Positions 1-13,493 are shown, numbered from the stretch's first letter. The stretch is DNA of 64,000 nt from Batrachochytrium dendrobatidis JAM81 (GCF_000203795.2 NW_006281100.1:608535-672534); one strand, 5' to 3'. The notes: generated by a model from the sequence alone, not told the origin. Translations and numbers: made by a program.

Positions 1-447
1 GCAGCATCTACTATGGGTCCTATGTTGAGTTCAAACAAACTCCAAGCCAACCAAATTCCCATTGAGCCCCGATTGAGCCTAGACCAAATCATTAAATCAC
101 TGCATTACATCACCATGATAGATCCCGATCATTTACCTACACGAGTGCATCTTGGAATCCTGTACTTGGAAAAGGGAGAGACTGCCCAGGCTGAACATTG
201 GTTGCTCAAAGCGTGCTATCAAGCGAAATCCCGTGGTGCTGGAGGGGGTCGAACGGGGGTTACAACCGTATATGGTGGTGCGACTGCAATATGGGGATGG
301 TTAGCATGGCACACACTTAGTAAAGTGATGCGGTTTGTTGATCGCAGCAACGACGCAAAACACCTTCTTTTTTTTGCAATGGATCTAGAAAAAGTGCAAT
401 GTGTGCGTGGTTACGAATGTTTGGCTCGGTTTTCCACCAGTATTTAG
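1..447 (+). CDS. TPR protein C-terminal end, TTC7/YPP1-like (partial)
   Basis: This is the last exon of a gene whose 5' part lies outside the window; the frame is open from base 1 and stops at the TAG at 445-447. The translated end has TPR-like helix pairs: 'DPDHLPTRVHLGILYLEKGE' followed by 'AEHWLLKAC', then 'AWHTLSKVMRFVDRSNDAKH' and 'LLFFAMDLEKVQCVRGYECL'. The final motif, a large residue-rich 'FAMDLE..QCVRGYE' helix, resembles the C-terminus of TTC7/Ypp1, the TPR scaffold that brings PI4-kinase to the plasma membrane with EFR3. A Gly-rich loop (GAGGGRTG) interrupts the repeats. The TPR assignment is fairly safe; the TTC7 identity is an inference from the last 60 residues only, and another TPR protein is possible. 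Confidence 0.5.
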   Translation, partial: AASTMGPMLSSNKLQANQIPIEPRLSLDQIIKSLHYITMIDPDHLPTRVHLGILYLEKGETAQAEHWLLKACYQAKSRGAGGGRTGVTTVYGGATAIWGWLAWHTLSKVMRFVDRSNDAKHLLFFAMDLEKVQCVRGYECLARFSTSI

Positions 448-984
448 ACTTTCAGGTCTATCAATGAATTTACAATTGTCAGCATTTATAATTTTACGAT
501 CCAATTGACTTGCAAAGTCTTGTATTTTAAAAAACAGCACTTGCTTTGGTATAATTTTGGAAGTTTTAATCGAGTGCACAAAGTTTATTTCGACAATTGC
601 AACATCTGGGCAACTGCTTGGCACGGGAATCTGCATTTTGCATTCTGGAACAATTGGTTATAACGGTAGTTTTTGAATAGAATCGCAATCTATTTACTAT
701 CAATATTTCAATGCGTACAGAAAAAGGTAGTACTTTCTATGACCATTGATGATGGATGTTTCTATTTGGTACAAGTGATTAGAGCGCAGATACTCGTGAA
801 ATGAACAACATTCACGTCTGGCTTTAGCGCGAAACCTTGCTGAATCTAAACATGATAACAGCAGTATACTCAATAGAATTGGTAAATAGGTCTTCCCAAG
901 AGGATATCGTATGCAAAGCAGAGTGATGTTTACAGCAGTAAACACTCTAATTTACCCAATGGCTCTGTACAGTCTCTCACTGTG
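448..984. other. Intergenic region, no gene seen
   Basis: This AT-rich stretch separates the TPR gene end from the WD40 gene start on the same strand. Small open frames are present on the minus strand but lack recognisable motifs or good splice context. It should hold the terminator of the first gene and the promoter of the second; no clear TATA or polyadenylation element could be singled out. Confidence 0.6.
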
Positions 985-3900
985 ATGGATAGTAACACAC
1001 AGTCTTACAATGGCAATACCAATAAAAAGGCTGATGGCCGTTATACGGCGGTTGGCAATGACTATAACCACGACAGCAGAAAAGGTGTAAAAAACACCGA
1101 ATCTTACACAGGTGGCAGCAGTCAATCGAAGCAGACCGAGCAGGATGAAGAAACAGACTCTAGCAACTCTGATTCTGATCAAGTAGAGTACAAGTTGGAG
1201 GATGCTAGTGTACTGCTTCCCTCCTGGAAGCTACTGTGTCGCAAGATCGAAAAGATTACAACTCGGTTCTTTGGGGCTGCGCAGGTTAGAGAGGCCAGAC
1301 GGACTTGTCAAATGCACCAGAATCGACGTCGACACCCCATAGCAATGACTATGAATTGGGCTGGAATGAATACTGCTAGATCTGACAGGGGATCGTCACT
1401 GAGTAGTAATAAAAATCAAATCTCGACTAGCATGTTATTGCCAGTCACTAATAATCAGCCAAGATCTAGACCGCATGGACGGGACTCTATCCATCTCGAT
1501 AGCTCGACTGTTCAAAAAACTACGATGCGACAGTTAGTATCAAATGACACGCTCCGTTCTGATTCCGCCATTCCAGAGCATGAAGATGATCTCGGCAGTT
1601 TATCGGATGCGCAGACACCCAACGTGCATCTCGACGTATCTGCAGATGGAAACACTCTTGCACAAGCAAATGCATATTCAAACACTAACAACATTTGCAT
1701 TCCTCACGGCTTTCAGCTGGTTCGAACCATGTACCATCAAAATGCTTCATTAAAAAGCATCCTATTCATGGCATTCGGTGAGGCTGAGCGATTTGTGAGC
1801 TTCGATACTCAGAATGCTCATCTATGGCGAGGTCGAACTCATGTTCTTAAAGTGGGTGTTCGGCAGAACAAAGAATCCCTTCATACGAGCGTGACTGGAA
1901 TCAATCACTGGGTGTTTATTCCTAAATGGCGCATTATTGTGATATCTACTCTCCATTTAGAGCTCAAGGCAAGGTTTTGTCAGCAAAATTACTTTTAACC
2001 TCTCGACTATTTTTGAATTGGCTAATACCATAATGTCTATTAGATTTTGGACACAGGTTTGAAGTGCTGGCTGAGAATCCCTACTCCAAAACCAACCATT
2101 AGTCTTGAATTTGTGCACAAATACGATGAACTTATCGTTGGAAGCGTTGGATCTATTTCTGTAAGCACCTTTAAAATATTCAATAACTAGTCCAATACAA
2201 TCACTGCATCATATTCTTATACCATTGTTGATTTAAACATGTTTAGATTTGGCAGTTTCAAAAGAATCATGGAAGGTATTATACATTTTATACAAAGCAA
2301 CTACATGAATTTCTTTTGTTGATACTAATGCATTTTAAAAACTGGCTTATCTTGTTCCAAATAGCACTGGGCCTGTCATGTACTTTAAAGAACCTAGACT
2401 AGTTATTTCGGATTTTCAAATTGATGAATGGGTGGCATTTACTGCCGTGGACACAACTCGCGAGCTTCTATATGCTGTTTATGATAGCAGTTTCAATGTA
2501 AATCAATATATTAATCATGTATGCATTTAATGATTGTGATTGGTTTTTGGCTAATAAATGTTTATGATTATGGTAGATATACAACTATAAAACTGGTCAC
2601 CGCATTGAAACAATGAGAAATGTGCACGAAAACTCGATTTCTGCTGTTCTTTTTTATGAGCCACAAAATTATTTTATTACTGGATCTAAAGACTCTACAA
2701 GCAAGTAAAATGCACTATACTGGCCAATTATAGTTATACGAGTTATTGACGGGGTCTATTATTGTTGAATTTTAGTCAGGGTTTGGAATCAACAAAACTA
2801 TCTGTTGTACGAGTTTAAAGAACACACGAATACTGTTACTGGATTATGTCGTGTTTTTGGAGTAGAAAAGGCAGAACAGCCATTTATAATGTCTTGCTCA
2901 CTTGATAGCACCGTACGTATGTGGAACTTGGACACGGGTTGTGAAGTCACAAAGTAAAGAACTTGTTGAAGAAAATGATTTTGCTTGATTGGACAATGCC
3001 ACTCTTGATGTATTTGGATCTTAAATATTGTATAATTTTTTAGAATGCAAACCCAAGCCGGGTGTCTAGGCATGCAATGGATGCAAAATGGAAATTTCTG
3101 CACATATTCGTCAGACACCATCAGTGTTTGGTACATGAACAGGTTTTACAGTACATTTACATATGTCAGGTAAAAATTGTTGCGCTTACTACTTCCACTT
3201 GAAGCAGTTTACTTTTTAGCATCTATAAATACTTTGTTGGATCTGATATCTTAATTTTGACTGGGGATCGTTTATATAGTAATCCTGTCATTCGACTTGC
3301 ACGATCTGAGTTTGCGTCTGAGCCTGCTCGGATTTTTGCTGCTTCTACTGATGGTTCAATCAGTCTTGTTTCTCCAAGAACAGGTGAAAGAATTATCATG
3401 GCATTTCCTGCTATGGCAGATACCACTCTTGTTGATTCCAAATACGATTATGCTCAAGGTATATTGTTGCTATTTTATTGTCGAATTTTGCGTAAATTTC
3501 CTATTTATATGTATTTAATCGATAATTTTGATAGAATGTGTATATGCGCTCAGTGCAAATGGTGACATTACAATATACTCCTCACACACTAATCCATGTT
3601 CAATTCTGGACAAGTGGGCATATAATGGTAGAGAAATTAAACAATTATTTCAAATCTGTATTTTGATTTAATTCAGTGTGTTTTAACCATGCATTTAACA
3701 CAACATAGGAACCCAAGAAAAAATGACGTGTCTTGATAGCCTTTTTATTAAAAAAAGCGAGTTGGTTGTAGAAAACTATCGAAACAAACCAATTTCAATC
3801 ATTCTGTTGCTCTGTGGTACTGAAAATGGGCAAATTGTTTACCGCGATGTTCGTCGAAATGGGAAACAGGAACTGCTGATGCAGGCACATATTGCAGGTA

Positions 3901-6900
3901 TTGTTTCCATTCATGTAGACTCGCCTGGAAGTCGAATATTTACTACATCTCGAGGTAACAACTATTTTAATTATCTTTGGTGATTTAACCTTGCAATCTA
4001 TTTGAATTGTCATTTTGACTTGGAGTTGTTTTTTTCAAAGATGCCACAATCAAAATTTGGTCAATCGAGTATTTAGAGTCTTCAAATGCAAACTCGACAA
4101 TTTTGGAAAATGTTCGGCATAAGTTGTTTAAAGGAAAAGTGCATGTTCATATAGTGCATTTGGCAAGTATTTCAGCTGCTGCTACAGATGGGATTTTTAC
4201 AAAATGTTGCTATGCTCCAAGTTTGAGAACCTTTGCAGTATGTACAGAAAATCATGCTACACGGTTTTTTTCGATTGGGCTTAACAATACAATCAGTAAG
4301 CTATTTTTAGTTCAAATAATGTGGAATTTTCTGATACTAGTTTAACTGACACTGTTTTACCTGATAAATAATATACTTGATACTAAGATGAGATGAAGCA
4401 TCATCCTAGTGACGAGGATCATATATCTGATATTACTGATATTTCTAAACTAGAAACACCAAATTTTTGTATATTTGCAACAGCAGGCCAAGATGGAACT
4501 GTAAAAATTTGGGATGGTATGGATAATTGTCTAATCAGGTAACTATGATTTATTTTTTGAATAATGCATTTATAACTGATACCATACGTTATCATTATTG
4601 CTTACTTTAAATGTTTTTAAACCATGTTTTGGCAATGGACACTGTAGAGAAATGCAATTTCCGGGTACTGCATGGAGCATTTGTTTTGCCAATCCAAGAG
4701 GGGATTTGCTTGTCGGGCTTTCTGACCAGATTGCTCTTGTTCAAGTACACGAATATCTTTCTACAAAAAATCTTTTGAAACTTTTAGAGCAAGACTGGTC
4801 TGATGATATCATTGAGAAATCTGTTGCATTTGATGACAATCTTGATTTTTGGAAGCATAATTGGAAACAAGACGCGGATGGCAAACAGACTTCATCCATG
4901 TGGGACTTTGAGTATGCATTTTTAGATGTGGATTGTAGCTATGATTTTTAATTTTGACCAGCACCTGATTTAAAATCATTTTTGTTTAGTGATTCAACTG
5001 ATTCTACCACCTCTGAAGAGGACGAATTGGAAAGACGGCGACGTGAATATATATCTAATTCTGAGGTGAGAAATACTGGCAGGTGTGCAGTTTTTACAAC
5101 AATTATATCGTTTCAAGCTAATTTTTACCACTATTAGAATTTAAATTTGTTACGACTGAATGAGCTTATGAATCCAAGTGAACTGCAAGATCCAAGTACA
5201 CATGGTTATGTTTCTTCAAACGTATATGTTCGTACTGCTGCCGATGAAATATCGAAACGCAGATTTTTTGATGACGATGGCGAGCCCTCTACCATATATA
5301 ACTTGCCCGAAATGTCATTTAATGCATTAATGAGAGAAAATGCTCGAATAGAGCTACGTATTGAAGAGAATGCTAAGGATGTATGTATTTATACAGCAAT
5401 TTGGGCTAAAGTATGGCATGAAGATACTGATCATGGTATATCATTGTGGTAACAATAGATTGCAGAGATTATCGAACGAAATGAGCCAAAACTGAGTGTT
5501 ACAGTCAATGTTTCTAGCGAATCTTTGGTTCATACACCAGCCCTAAACCGTGATAATAAATCAAAGCAGAAAATCATACAAAACGAATTCCAACTGGCAA
5601 TCTTGCAAGCACAGAAAAACTCGGTTGAAATCAGTAAACCTCAGTCTTTAGAAATGCCAAGGAAAAACATTTTAGATGTACTAGAGCGTGCACGCGAACG
5701 AAAGGCAAAACAAGATGACGACGAGCGTGAAAGAGTAAAACAAATACAAGAATTTTTGGCTGTATCTTCAGAGCCTGCTCCAATACTTTCTACTCCAAAG
5801 CGAGGATGGCTATTGGAAACTATGATTCGAAACGGAGTTGCTCCAAACTCTGTCTTTGCTGCAAGCGCAGATAGGATAAAGCAAGAAGCATTGGAGCAGA
5901 AACAACTTAAACTCGATAAGCAAGCAAAGCTTATCAAGCTTGCCACCGTAAAACAAGCTTCGCGATGGGGACAGTACAATGACTATTTTTCCCCAATTGA
6001 ATTACCAAAAAAGGAGAATGCCAACCCTGATTATAAACCGACCGAAAATGTCTTAAAACCCTCAAATTTTACAGATAACATACCTGTCAAGATCAGTTTG
6101 GCTCCAGTTACGCCTGTTTTAAAATCAAAGACACCAGTCAAAAAGACAGTTTCAAAACCATACAAACCAAAAAACGCACCAGTTAAATATGTTGCACCAA
6201 AACCTTTTAAACGCACAAGTCGCTTACCAATAATTGTGCGACCACGCATAAAGGCATCCTCTCCGTTTTCATCCAACTCTACACTATCCACTCATGAAGA
6301 ATCAATTATTGAATCTATGACTGAAGAAGACTTGATTTTAAGCTCACTTGGCTCCGTAGATATGTTTGAAAGTGAAGCTAAAGTTGAAGATAATGTGATC
6401 CAAGTAGCGACCGTGACAGTCACAGTTGTAGATGAAAAAACGCAGCCATCAGAATTACAAGAGACTGCCAATATTTTGGATAAAGTTGTTGCTGTATGTA
6501 ACATTCAGGAAAAAATTGAAGCTCCCAGCACGCCTATTGCGCAATCATTTCAGCAGTACACACCAAATATGAATCAGTCCAAAATGGTGGAAGAATGCTT
6601 TCTAAACCAACACCAACCAGAGGAATCTCAAATACCTTCTTTACCAAACTCAGCAGTAACCCCTACATTTTCAAAATCAATCGAGAATGTAAAACCCAAT
6701 TATCTTTCAGTTGTGAATTCTGAAAAATTTGAATATAATTGGCAACCAATCGTTCATGAGGAAGTTTCCAACGAAATTATAAATAAGCTATCATGGGATC
6801 TTTTCAAAACTGCACAAGTGCTAACTACCAAAGATACTGATTACACACGTTTGCTTGATCGATTTAAAAGCACTGATTGGTTCCGTGGAATTGGAGTAAG

Positions 6901-7839
6901 TTAAAATATCTGCAGTCTAATAGCGGTAAGTTTGATTCAGTTTAGATGACCTAAATTAACTATATTTCTATTTTGAACAGTCTGCTCAAATCAATATTAC
7001 AAGCATTGTTAATTCGCTTTTCGAGTCTTTGCGTGAGGGGGAAATAACTGAAAAAGTTCAAGCAGCTAAAGGACTCATGTACATGTATCACACATTTAAA
7101 GCCGACTTTAAAGATCCAATAAACCAGATCGTCAACCCGCAGTTACAGCAAATGCACGATCCCAATTGGCAAGTACGCACACAAATCATCAACAACTTGG
7201 CGTCGTACCAAATTTTCAATGAGAATATCGTGTATGCAATGATTGTTGCTCTTGCAGACCCATCTCCACAAGTGGTGGAATCTGCTATCAACACATTATC
7301 GTCATTTGGTATTTCTTCAACATATGCACTTCAGAATGTAATGATGCATTTTCAAATGATTCCCACAACTGTAAAAGAATGTAAAAATTATAGTAACACC
7401 TTTGAAGTAAGCTGTTTATCTTGTATGCATTGCCTGGTGTGATTTTAATGCATGTCCAACGATCACTCATTTTTCAAGCCAATTGTTTTGATATATTTTA
7501 TAGAAACTCGCAGCAGAATATCAGTTTACCAGACAGCATACCGTATCTCATAGTAATTCGGATATAATCAAATGGCTTGGAGAAATTGATAAAAGGGTTT
7601 ATGGCCATACGTTTGCTCGACCAGACAGCTCTATCATAACTCTCTGTGCTCGTGCTGCAAAATACACGAGTTCGAAATCGCACTCGACTCGGAGTTTAAA
7701 ACAAAATACCAAAGCATCCTCTTTACCACCAATCCCAACTCAATCAAACACCACAATTTCGATTGTCAAACGCAAGATATTGCCCGTTAAAGAAAGAACG
7801 GCAAGCAAACAATCTCGTTTATTTTCTCATCTCAAGTAA
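985..7839 (+). CDS. Large WD40 and HEAT-repeat protein, WDR87/WDR97-like (probable ciliary protein)
   Basis: This is a gene of at least a dozen exons. The start is the ATG at 985; the stop is the TAA at 7837-7839. The first ~200 residues are Ser/Asn-rich and look disordered. From 'GFQLVRTMYHQNASLKSILFM' onward, exons to about 4750 encode WD40 blades (for example 'AHLWRGRTHVLKVGV', 'CSLDSTVRMWNLDTG', 'NFCIFATAGQDGTVKIWD'), probably forming two propellers. A charged region rich in Lys, Pro and Thr follows (5525-6750), then helical HEAT-like repeats at 7029-7370 ('DPNWQVRTQIINNLASYQIF', 'DPSPQVVESAINTLSSFG'). The last exon is basic and ends SHLK. WD40 followed by a long linker and HEAT repeats is the architecture of WDR87/WDR97, proteins found in flagellated organisms. 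The repeats are seen; the family name and ciliary role are inferred. Intron 1 appears to be GC-AG. Confidence 0.6.
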
Positions 7840-8129
7840 CATGAAGCCATGTTCAATCTCCAGCAGTTTCTAAATCGCCTACGCATTTTCAATAGACTCT
7901 TTAATAATAGATTTTTAAATTCTCATTAATACTATTATGTTTAAAAGTCGAGTACTTGTTTATCATCAGTCATCTGATTGAAAAATATCAAATCTTGCAG
8001 ATTAATATTGGGAACAGGATTTGAACATGTTGAAATAAACCTTGCCATACCAAATAGCAATATAGTTTCTCAAATAGTCACTTCAATGCCAATCTCAGTA
8101 TAGATCTATTCAGAATGCACTCGTATGAA

Positions 8130-8950
8130 TCAAGATGCCTCTGAATCACTATCGGAGCTACTGGTACAATCGCTAGACAGATCCGTGTCCTCGTTATCTT
8201 TTACAAAGTCAGATAAGGATGCAGGTTTTGGGATTGATCCAGATGGCACATCTGTTTTTGTAGGTAGTTTCGAGGCAGATCCAGCTACAGATTCTGGAGA
8301 AAACTCCTTCAATGACTTGACTCTTTCGCTGAGCTGCTTTGCTTTCCATTCTTCATGAGTGCCATATTGATGTTCCAGTTTAACCTCTTGTTGAAACTGC
8401 TCAATCAACGACATTGCATCTAAATCGCAGGATTTGATGGCTTGGTGATCCATAAATGATTTTGGCAAAACTGGCGAGGTCAGAAGCACTTGATTAACAT
8501 CAATGAATGCATCCTTGGACAAGTAGTTTGTTGTTGAGGATAGGATCGGAAGCGGCAGAGATGGGACTTTTAATCCTATGTCTTCAAATGACACATCCAG
8601 ACCTTCCAAGAGAGTTGCATCAAGTAACATGTCAGCCACGTCTTTGTCCTCGGCAGATAGGACTACATCAGTTGGAATATCATATGAAGCTTTCCGCTTT
8701 CCGGACAGTAGACTGTCTTGAAACTGTAGTGCTTTTTGTGTTTGGTCTACTCCCCTTATATGTGCCAATCTGGCAGCTAGTTCGGCATCACTATAGACAA
8801 GGTAAATATTGCCACTGAATAAACATACTGCCAGATATATGCCTGCATCTCATGCAACACCTTGGACATCTACCTTGGGAGAGAAGCTTCTTTTTTGCCG
8901 GCCTTGAGTTGCTCAAACCGTTTATATAAACTGCTGTCCTCACTGCTCAT
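8130..8950 (-). CDS. Small acidic protein with ELAARLxxIRG motif, possibly ANCHR/ZFYVE19-related
   Basis: The proposed start is the ATG at 8950 (MSSEDSSLYKRFEQLKAGKK...), with one or more small introns between about 8876 and 8798, then a long exon ending at 8130. After the intron the protein reads 'DAELAARLAHIRGV', a short helical motif resembling the 'DELxxRLxxLRG' motif of the abscission checkpoint protein ANCHR/ZFYVE19. The middle has several acidic helical stretches ('DVADMLLDATLLEGLDVSFE', 'SLIEQFQQEVKLEHQYGTHE'), and the end is a Ser/Asp tract (SSDCTSSSDSDSEAS), a possible casein kinase 2 target. No FYVE finger is visible. Function unknown; the ANCHR similarity rests on short motifs only. 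Confidence 0.5.
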
Positions 8951-9333
8951 TCCTGGCTCGTGTAGAGTTGATCTCAATTGATGAATAGGTCTTGGTAATG
9001 ATAAGCCTGAGATTGCATGAATTTACGTCCATTCGCAAAGCCCAAAAGTTTAATGATTGCATTGGCTCCATACAGCAGTTATGAGAAACCAACCCATTCA
9101 ACACCTGCACTAAAATATAATAAAACGTTTGGGTCTAGCCTTTCCATATGACAATCCTATAGTAAGATTTTAAACCAATACTTTGTAGAATAGATATGAA
9201 TCTATAACCTCATTACAATTTATTGAGCAGAGATAAGAAATGCTAGTAAGAGTATAGTGAAATATGCTTTTGCACACGGATGCTTGAAAATAAGTAATCT
9301 GGCTGTATGTATATTCTAAAATGGCATATTCAG
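8951..9333. other. Intergenic region, no gene seen
   Basis: A 383-bp gap between the start of the small acidic protein and the end of the RasGEF/PH gene, both on the minus strand. It is AT-rich, without a coding frame, tRNA or repeat-family copy that I can recognise. Confidence 0.5.
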
Positions 9334-12300
9334 CTAGAGCACATCAAAATACTCGATTGGGTAAGTAATTCATAATCGAATTGCATTGCAAAACCACAAA
9401 GTGCCAAGCTTACCGCTTCAATTCCAGCTCGAATAGCTTCCACCCAGCTTTGCATTTCTATCAAGGAGCTTGCCTGTAATAGAATCTTTCGGTCATTGCT
9501 GATCTGTATCATAAACACATTATTTTGTTTGCTGTGGCCTTCAACTGTGTCTACTTTGGTTATGGTGCTGAAAGTGATCTTTTCTATAATATCCGCTGTA
9601 GACCGCAAAGTATTTGAGCTCTACAAATGCAATGACAAAGATTTAGCACAGGCTTATATTTGATAGCTAGCAAAAAGCTTAAATACCACTGCTTGAAATC
9701 ACTCGAGTACCAAAATGTATACTATTTTAAAGATTCGACACTTACATTTACACTAGAATCAATCACTGCTTTGCCTGCGTCTTTTTTCAATCGATTTTTG
9801 GAGCCTGGAAAGCTTAAATCTGCAAAAGATTCAGTGATATTCCATCCCACTTTACTAGGCGAGTCTTTAGAAACATTTTTAGTCGAGTTAATTACATCCT
9901 CTGCTTGTGATCTTTCTATCAGTCCTTCTGCGTGAGATCTTTCCAACGATCCTCCTACTTGTACACTCTCTAGGTTTTGCGGCGAGGTTCCTCGGGACTT
10001 TGGCAGTAACGCATCCATGGACTTTCCTGGAATGGTATTTTCTGGAGATCTGCTTGGAAATTTGGATCCAGTAGGTGAACACAACTGTCGTCGGGTTGAC
10101 GCAGCAATAAATGTTGGCCCTTTCATATTCTTGTCATACTGATACAGTGTAAACTCGTTTTCTTCTAGCACGCACCATACCTGTATCCAGTCACGCTTTG
10201 TTGAACGCTGTCCTGATATTGATGGCACATCTTTTTTGAAGAGCACACCTTGAAGTAATCTGGTGAGTTTTCCAACTGGTTTAGTAGCTTCAACTTCTGA
10301 AATCGTAGCGGTTACTAGTCGAGCTGGGTGGGCATATACTGTTACACCTTGTATAGAGTGAGTGCTAGTGAATAAACCACCCTCACTTTTGGCGCGAGTA
10401 TGTCTAATGAGTGGTTCTAAAGTGGCCTCAAAAGCATCTTGGGATAGTTGCGATGTGACAGATATATTGTCCTGTTGAAATTCATCAGTGTCAAACGTTT
10501 TACTTCCTACACTTGTTAAACTTTTTAGAGACGATAATGATCCGGGCTCATCGTCAAGTTGATTTGATGAATAGCTGTACTTGGAACTTCTTGCTATTTG
10601 GATATCCGTCGAATCTTTGGATTCTTTTTGTGGCCAAGTTGTATGGTTTAAAAGATTTTTAAAAGAGGTTTGGTCGCGATCAGTACTAGTATCGATAGCA
10701 TCTTGCACATGTGAGTGAGATTCTGATTGAGGCCTACGGAATGGCTTCATAATGCCATTCACCACTTTTTGTCTATAACTATCTCTTCCTATACTGGAAT
10801 CAGCAGCAGTGGATGAAGAGCGATCTCTAGTTATAGCTGATTTTATAGAGCCACTATGTGATGCATTCAGTGGTGGTTGTGGCCATGGGGACACTGCGGA
10901 TAAGCTGTAACTATCCGAATGAGATGTCGTTGGCATTTCAGATTCAGACTCAAACACTTTTACATTTGAATTTTGAAGTACTTCGGGTATATTGAATTGC
11001 TCGTTTCCCATTACAAACACATTGTCCAATCGAGGTCGCTCACGTTTTGGTTTTTTAGACGGAAGTGTCCATGATCGTGAATCTGAATCGCTGTTTTTTT
11101 GATAATCGTCTGGCCATCCTGAATCTACACCCAAGCCATTTCCTGGCTTTAAACTGTTATTTTCAGGTGGAACTCCCGTCTGGGGAGTTGAAGGTGTGGT
11201 TTTATCTTGCTTTCCTCGTCGATTCGACGATACCATGGGTAGAAATGCACCCGCTGTACCAACATTTGTTTTTAACGAGAAATCAAATTTTCTCATTGAA
11301 TGTCGCCCTTTGTCCGTTGTAAGATCAAATTCTCCTTCCGTCTTAGTTGGAGGTATAGATATGGGTGCTGGACCTGATCTTGCTTCAATAAGATAGCTAA
11401 GTCGATAATGGTCGTCTTGAGTTCCACGCAGTTGATCCGGATGTATGACGTTATGAGTAATGGCATCCAAAATGCATTTGATCCTTGGAAAATTGTATAT
11501 GCACGTTGATTTCCATCGTTCAATGTCGTCTATCAACTGATTAAACTATCCATATAATATTTATCAGTTCAGCATGTTGGCATATAAGCAGTCCTGTACA
11601 CACTTTCAAGGCAATTTTTTCAAGATTTTAATACAAGATACTCACCTGTGTGTCACGCTCCTCGTACTGCTGTATTCTTTGTGGATTTCCTTTATCTTTT
11701 TTCAGGCATTCATACGTGAACGTAATATCACCAAGGTGAGTGCCTGAAATTGGGATTGGTCAACCCACCAAATTAGTTTGAATGGTTTTACAACAAACTT
11801 GTTCATCCATGAAAATAATATATTACCTAGGTATGGCACAAACGGAGGTTTTGTGTTTTCTAATCGGCGTCTATAGGTATCATTGTTGTTTTCCATGGAT
11901 GCTATTTCAGCAATCTTGTCAAACACGGCTCTTTCACGTCGCCCAATCATCTATTTGCATAGTATATCAGCCAATCGGTTAAAATATCAAATGATCAATT
12001 AGCTATGTACTAATATATGATGCATACCGCCCAGGTTCGCTCCAAACGATGAACCGGAGTTGATTGTAAGCCTGCCACAATACTGCGTACAGAATCAAAG
12101 TTGTTACAATCCAAACATCCCTGTTGCTCCAATAATACACAAGTCCGATCCGCAGCCACCAATTGTCAATGCAAGCATTAATTCATTAGCATAAACACTC
12201 TTGACTATTTTTGAACAAACACTGATCAAACAGCAAGATTTGATTCACCTTTGATACACGAATGAAATAACAAATGAGTTGAAACCGCTCTTTTGATGTT

Positions 12301-13360
12301 TTTGCTTTGAGAATTTGATGTGCGACCCAGATGGCAATCTAAATCAGCATGGCAAAATCAAAAAATTGATTATGTTTAAAAAATAATGATAATAACTTGT
12401 CATTATGACTATTAGTGTACCTGATTAAAATGATTGGTGATTTGAACAATCGCTGGTGTGATTTTTTCCTTATCTGAACTTGTCCATGCCATGGAAGTCA
12501 GCTCAGCACGAGTAATGTTTCGAAAATAATCTGAACTCAACAGTGTCAGCTGTCTCTGTAATAGTAACGTTTTGTTAACTTTGATGTAAATCTATATAGA
12601 TATATACTAGATGTTGTCAGTCGACATGGACTTGCCGCAATTTCTTTGGGTGGTACATCGAGGATATCGAATGTATTTGGATCATATTCTGTATCTTTCC
12701 CAATTGGCTTGATTGAATGTCAAGTTAGTTGGACTGTTGTGTTAATAGCTGGCCATTTATCATTCACTTGAAAACTTACGGATTTGTGACCAAATGACTT
12801 TGATGTTGGTGTTGGTTGGGAAGCCAAACGCGACTATATGCAATAGGTCAGAAATAATTCGAGTAGCTTGATACATTGGCAAGTTCAATCCAAAATAAAT
12901 CTACCTCGTTTGACTCGAGTGATTGCCAAAGGTCAGTCTATTATTTGGTATGTAAATGAAAATCAATTATTCAAAACTTGCACTCCTTGGCAAGACTGGA
13001 ATAATATTGCTTACACCTATACTGCGTTTGCGACCGTTCATGTCATTGTCCTTTGAAGTATTAGGATGGAATATCTCCTATATATGCGATATACTTGGTT
13101 AGTATATATTATCATGTTGGACATTATATACTTTGACAACTGAATAATGCACTCCAAGTTTCTGAGCGAGACATGTAACGAATACATACGCGAGTCCATC
13201 TGGGCGAAACTAAATTCTGTTTTGCAGTAACCAGCTCTGAAGATTTTATCGCAGACAACGAAGATGTTAATCTCAGTGCGCTCTGAATATGTTTCATTCT
13301 ATTTCGGCCTTCGCTATTGCTGTTTGCAGCTCTTGCTGCTAATTCTGGAGACCCTGGCAT
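9334..13360 (-). CDS. RasGEF and PH domain protein, RalGPS-like guanine nucleotide exchange factor
   Basis: A multi-exon gene with start ATG at 13360 (MPGSPELAARAANSNSEG) and stop at 9334-9336 (ends ...EAYFDVL). After a short N-terminus, exons from about 12720 to 11350 encode a CDC25-type RasGEF domain: 'DPNTFDILDVPPKEIA', 'RQLTLLSSDYFRNITRAELT', 'NNFDSVRSIVAGLQSTPVHR', 'YRRRLENTKPPFVPYLG', and the closing 'DDHYRLSYLIEARSG'. A long Ser/Thr-rich linker follows, then a C-terminal PH domain beginning 'LLQGVLFKKDV' / 'DWIQVWCVLEENEFTLYQYD' and ending 'MQSWVEAIRAG'. RasGEF plus C-terminal PH without a RasGEF_N module is the RalGPS layout; such proteins activate Ral/Ras GTPases at membranes. The PH domain is split by a roughly 120-residue low-complexity insert and by an intron near 9743. 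Intron 1 is long (about 350 bp, 13186-12835). Domain calls are firm; target GTPase is inferred. Confidence 0.82.
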
Positions 13361-13493
13361 TCACGTAAACTACAAGGCAAGAAAATAGCTGTCAAGATTG
13401 CCCAATACGTATCTATATCAGCCAAGATTCTCAAAGATGTTTGACTGCACGACTCGTGTTTTTGTGGGCAATGTTGAAGTTGTGCGAATGTAT

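Noticed and set aside
8130..8950. Calling the small acidic protein an ANCHR/ZFYVE19 orthologue outright.
   Set aside because: Only the short ELAARLxxIRG motif is similar; no FYVE finger is present, so it is left as a possibility.
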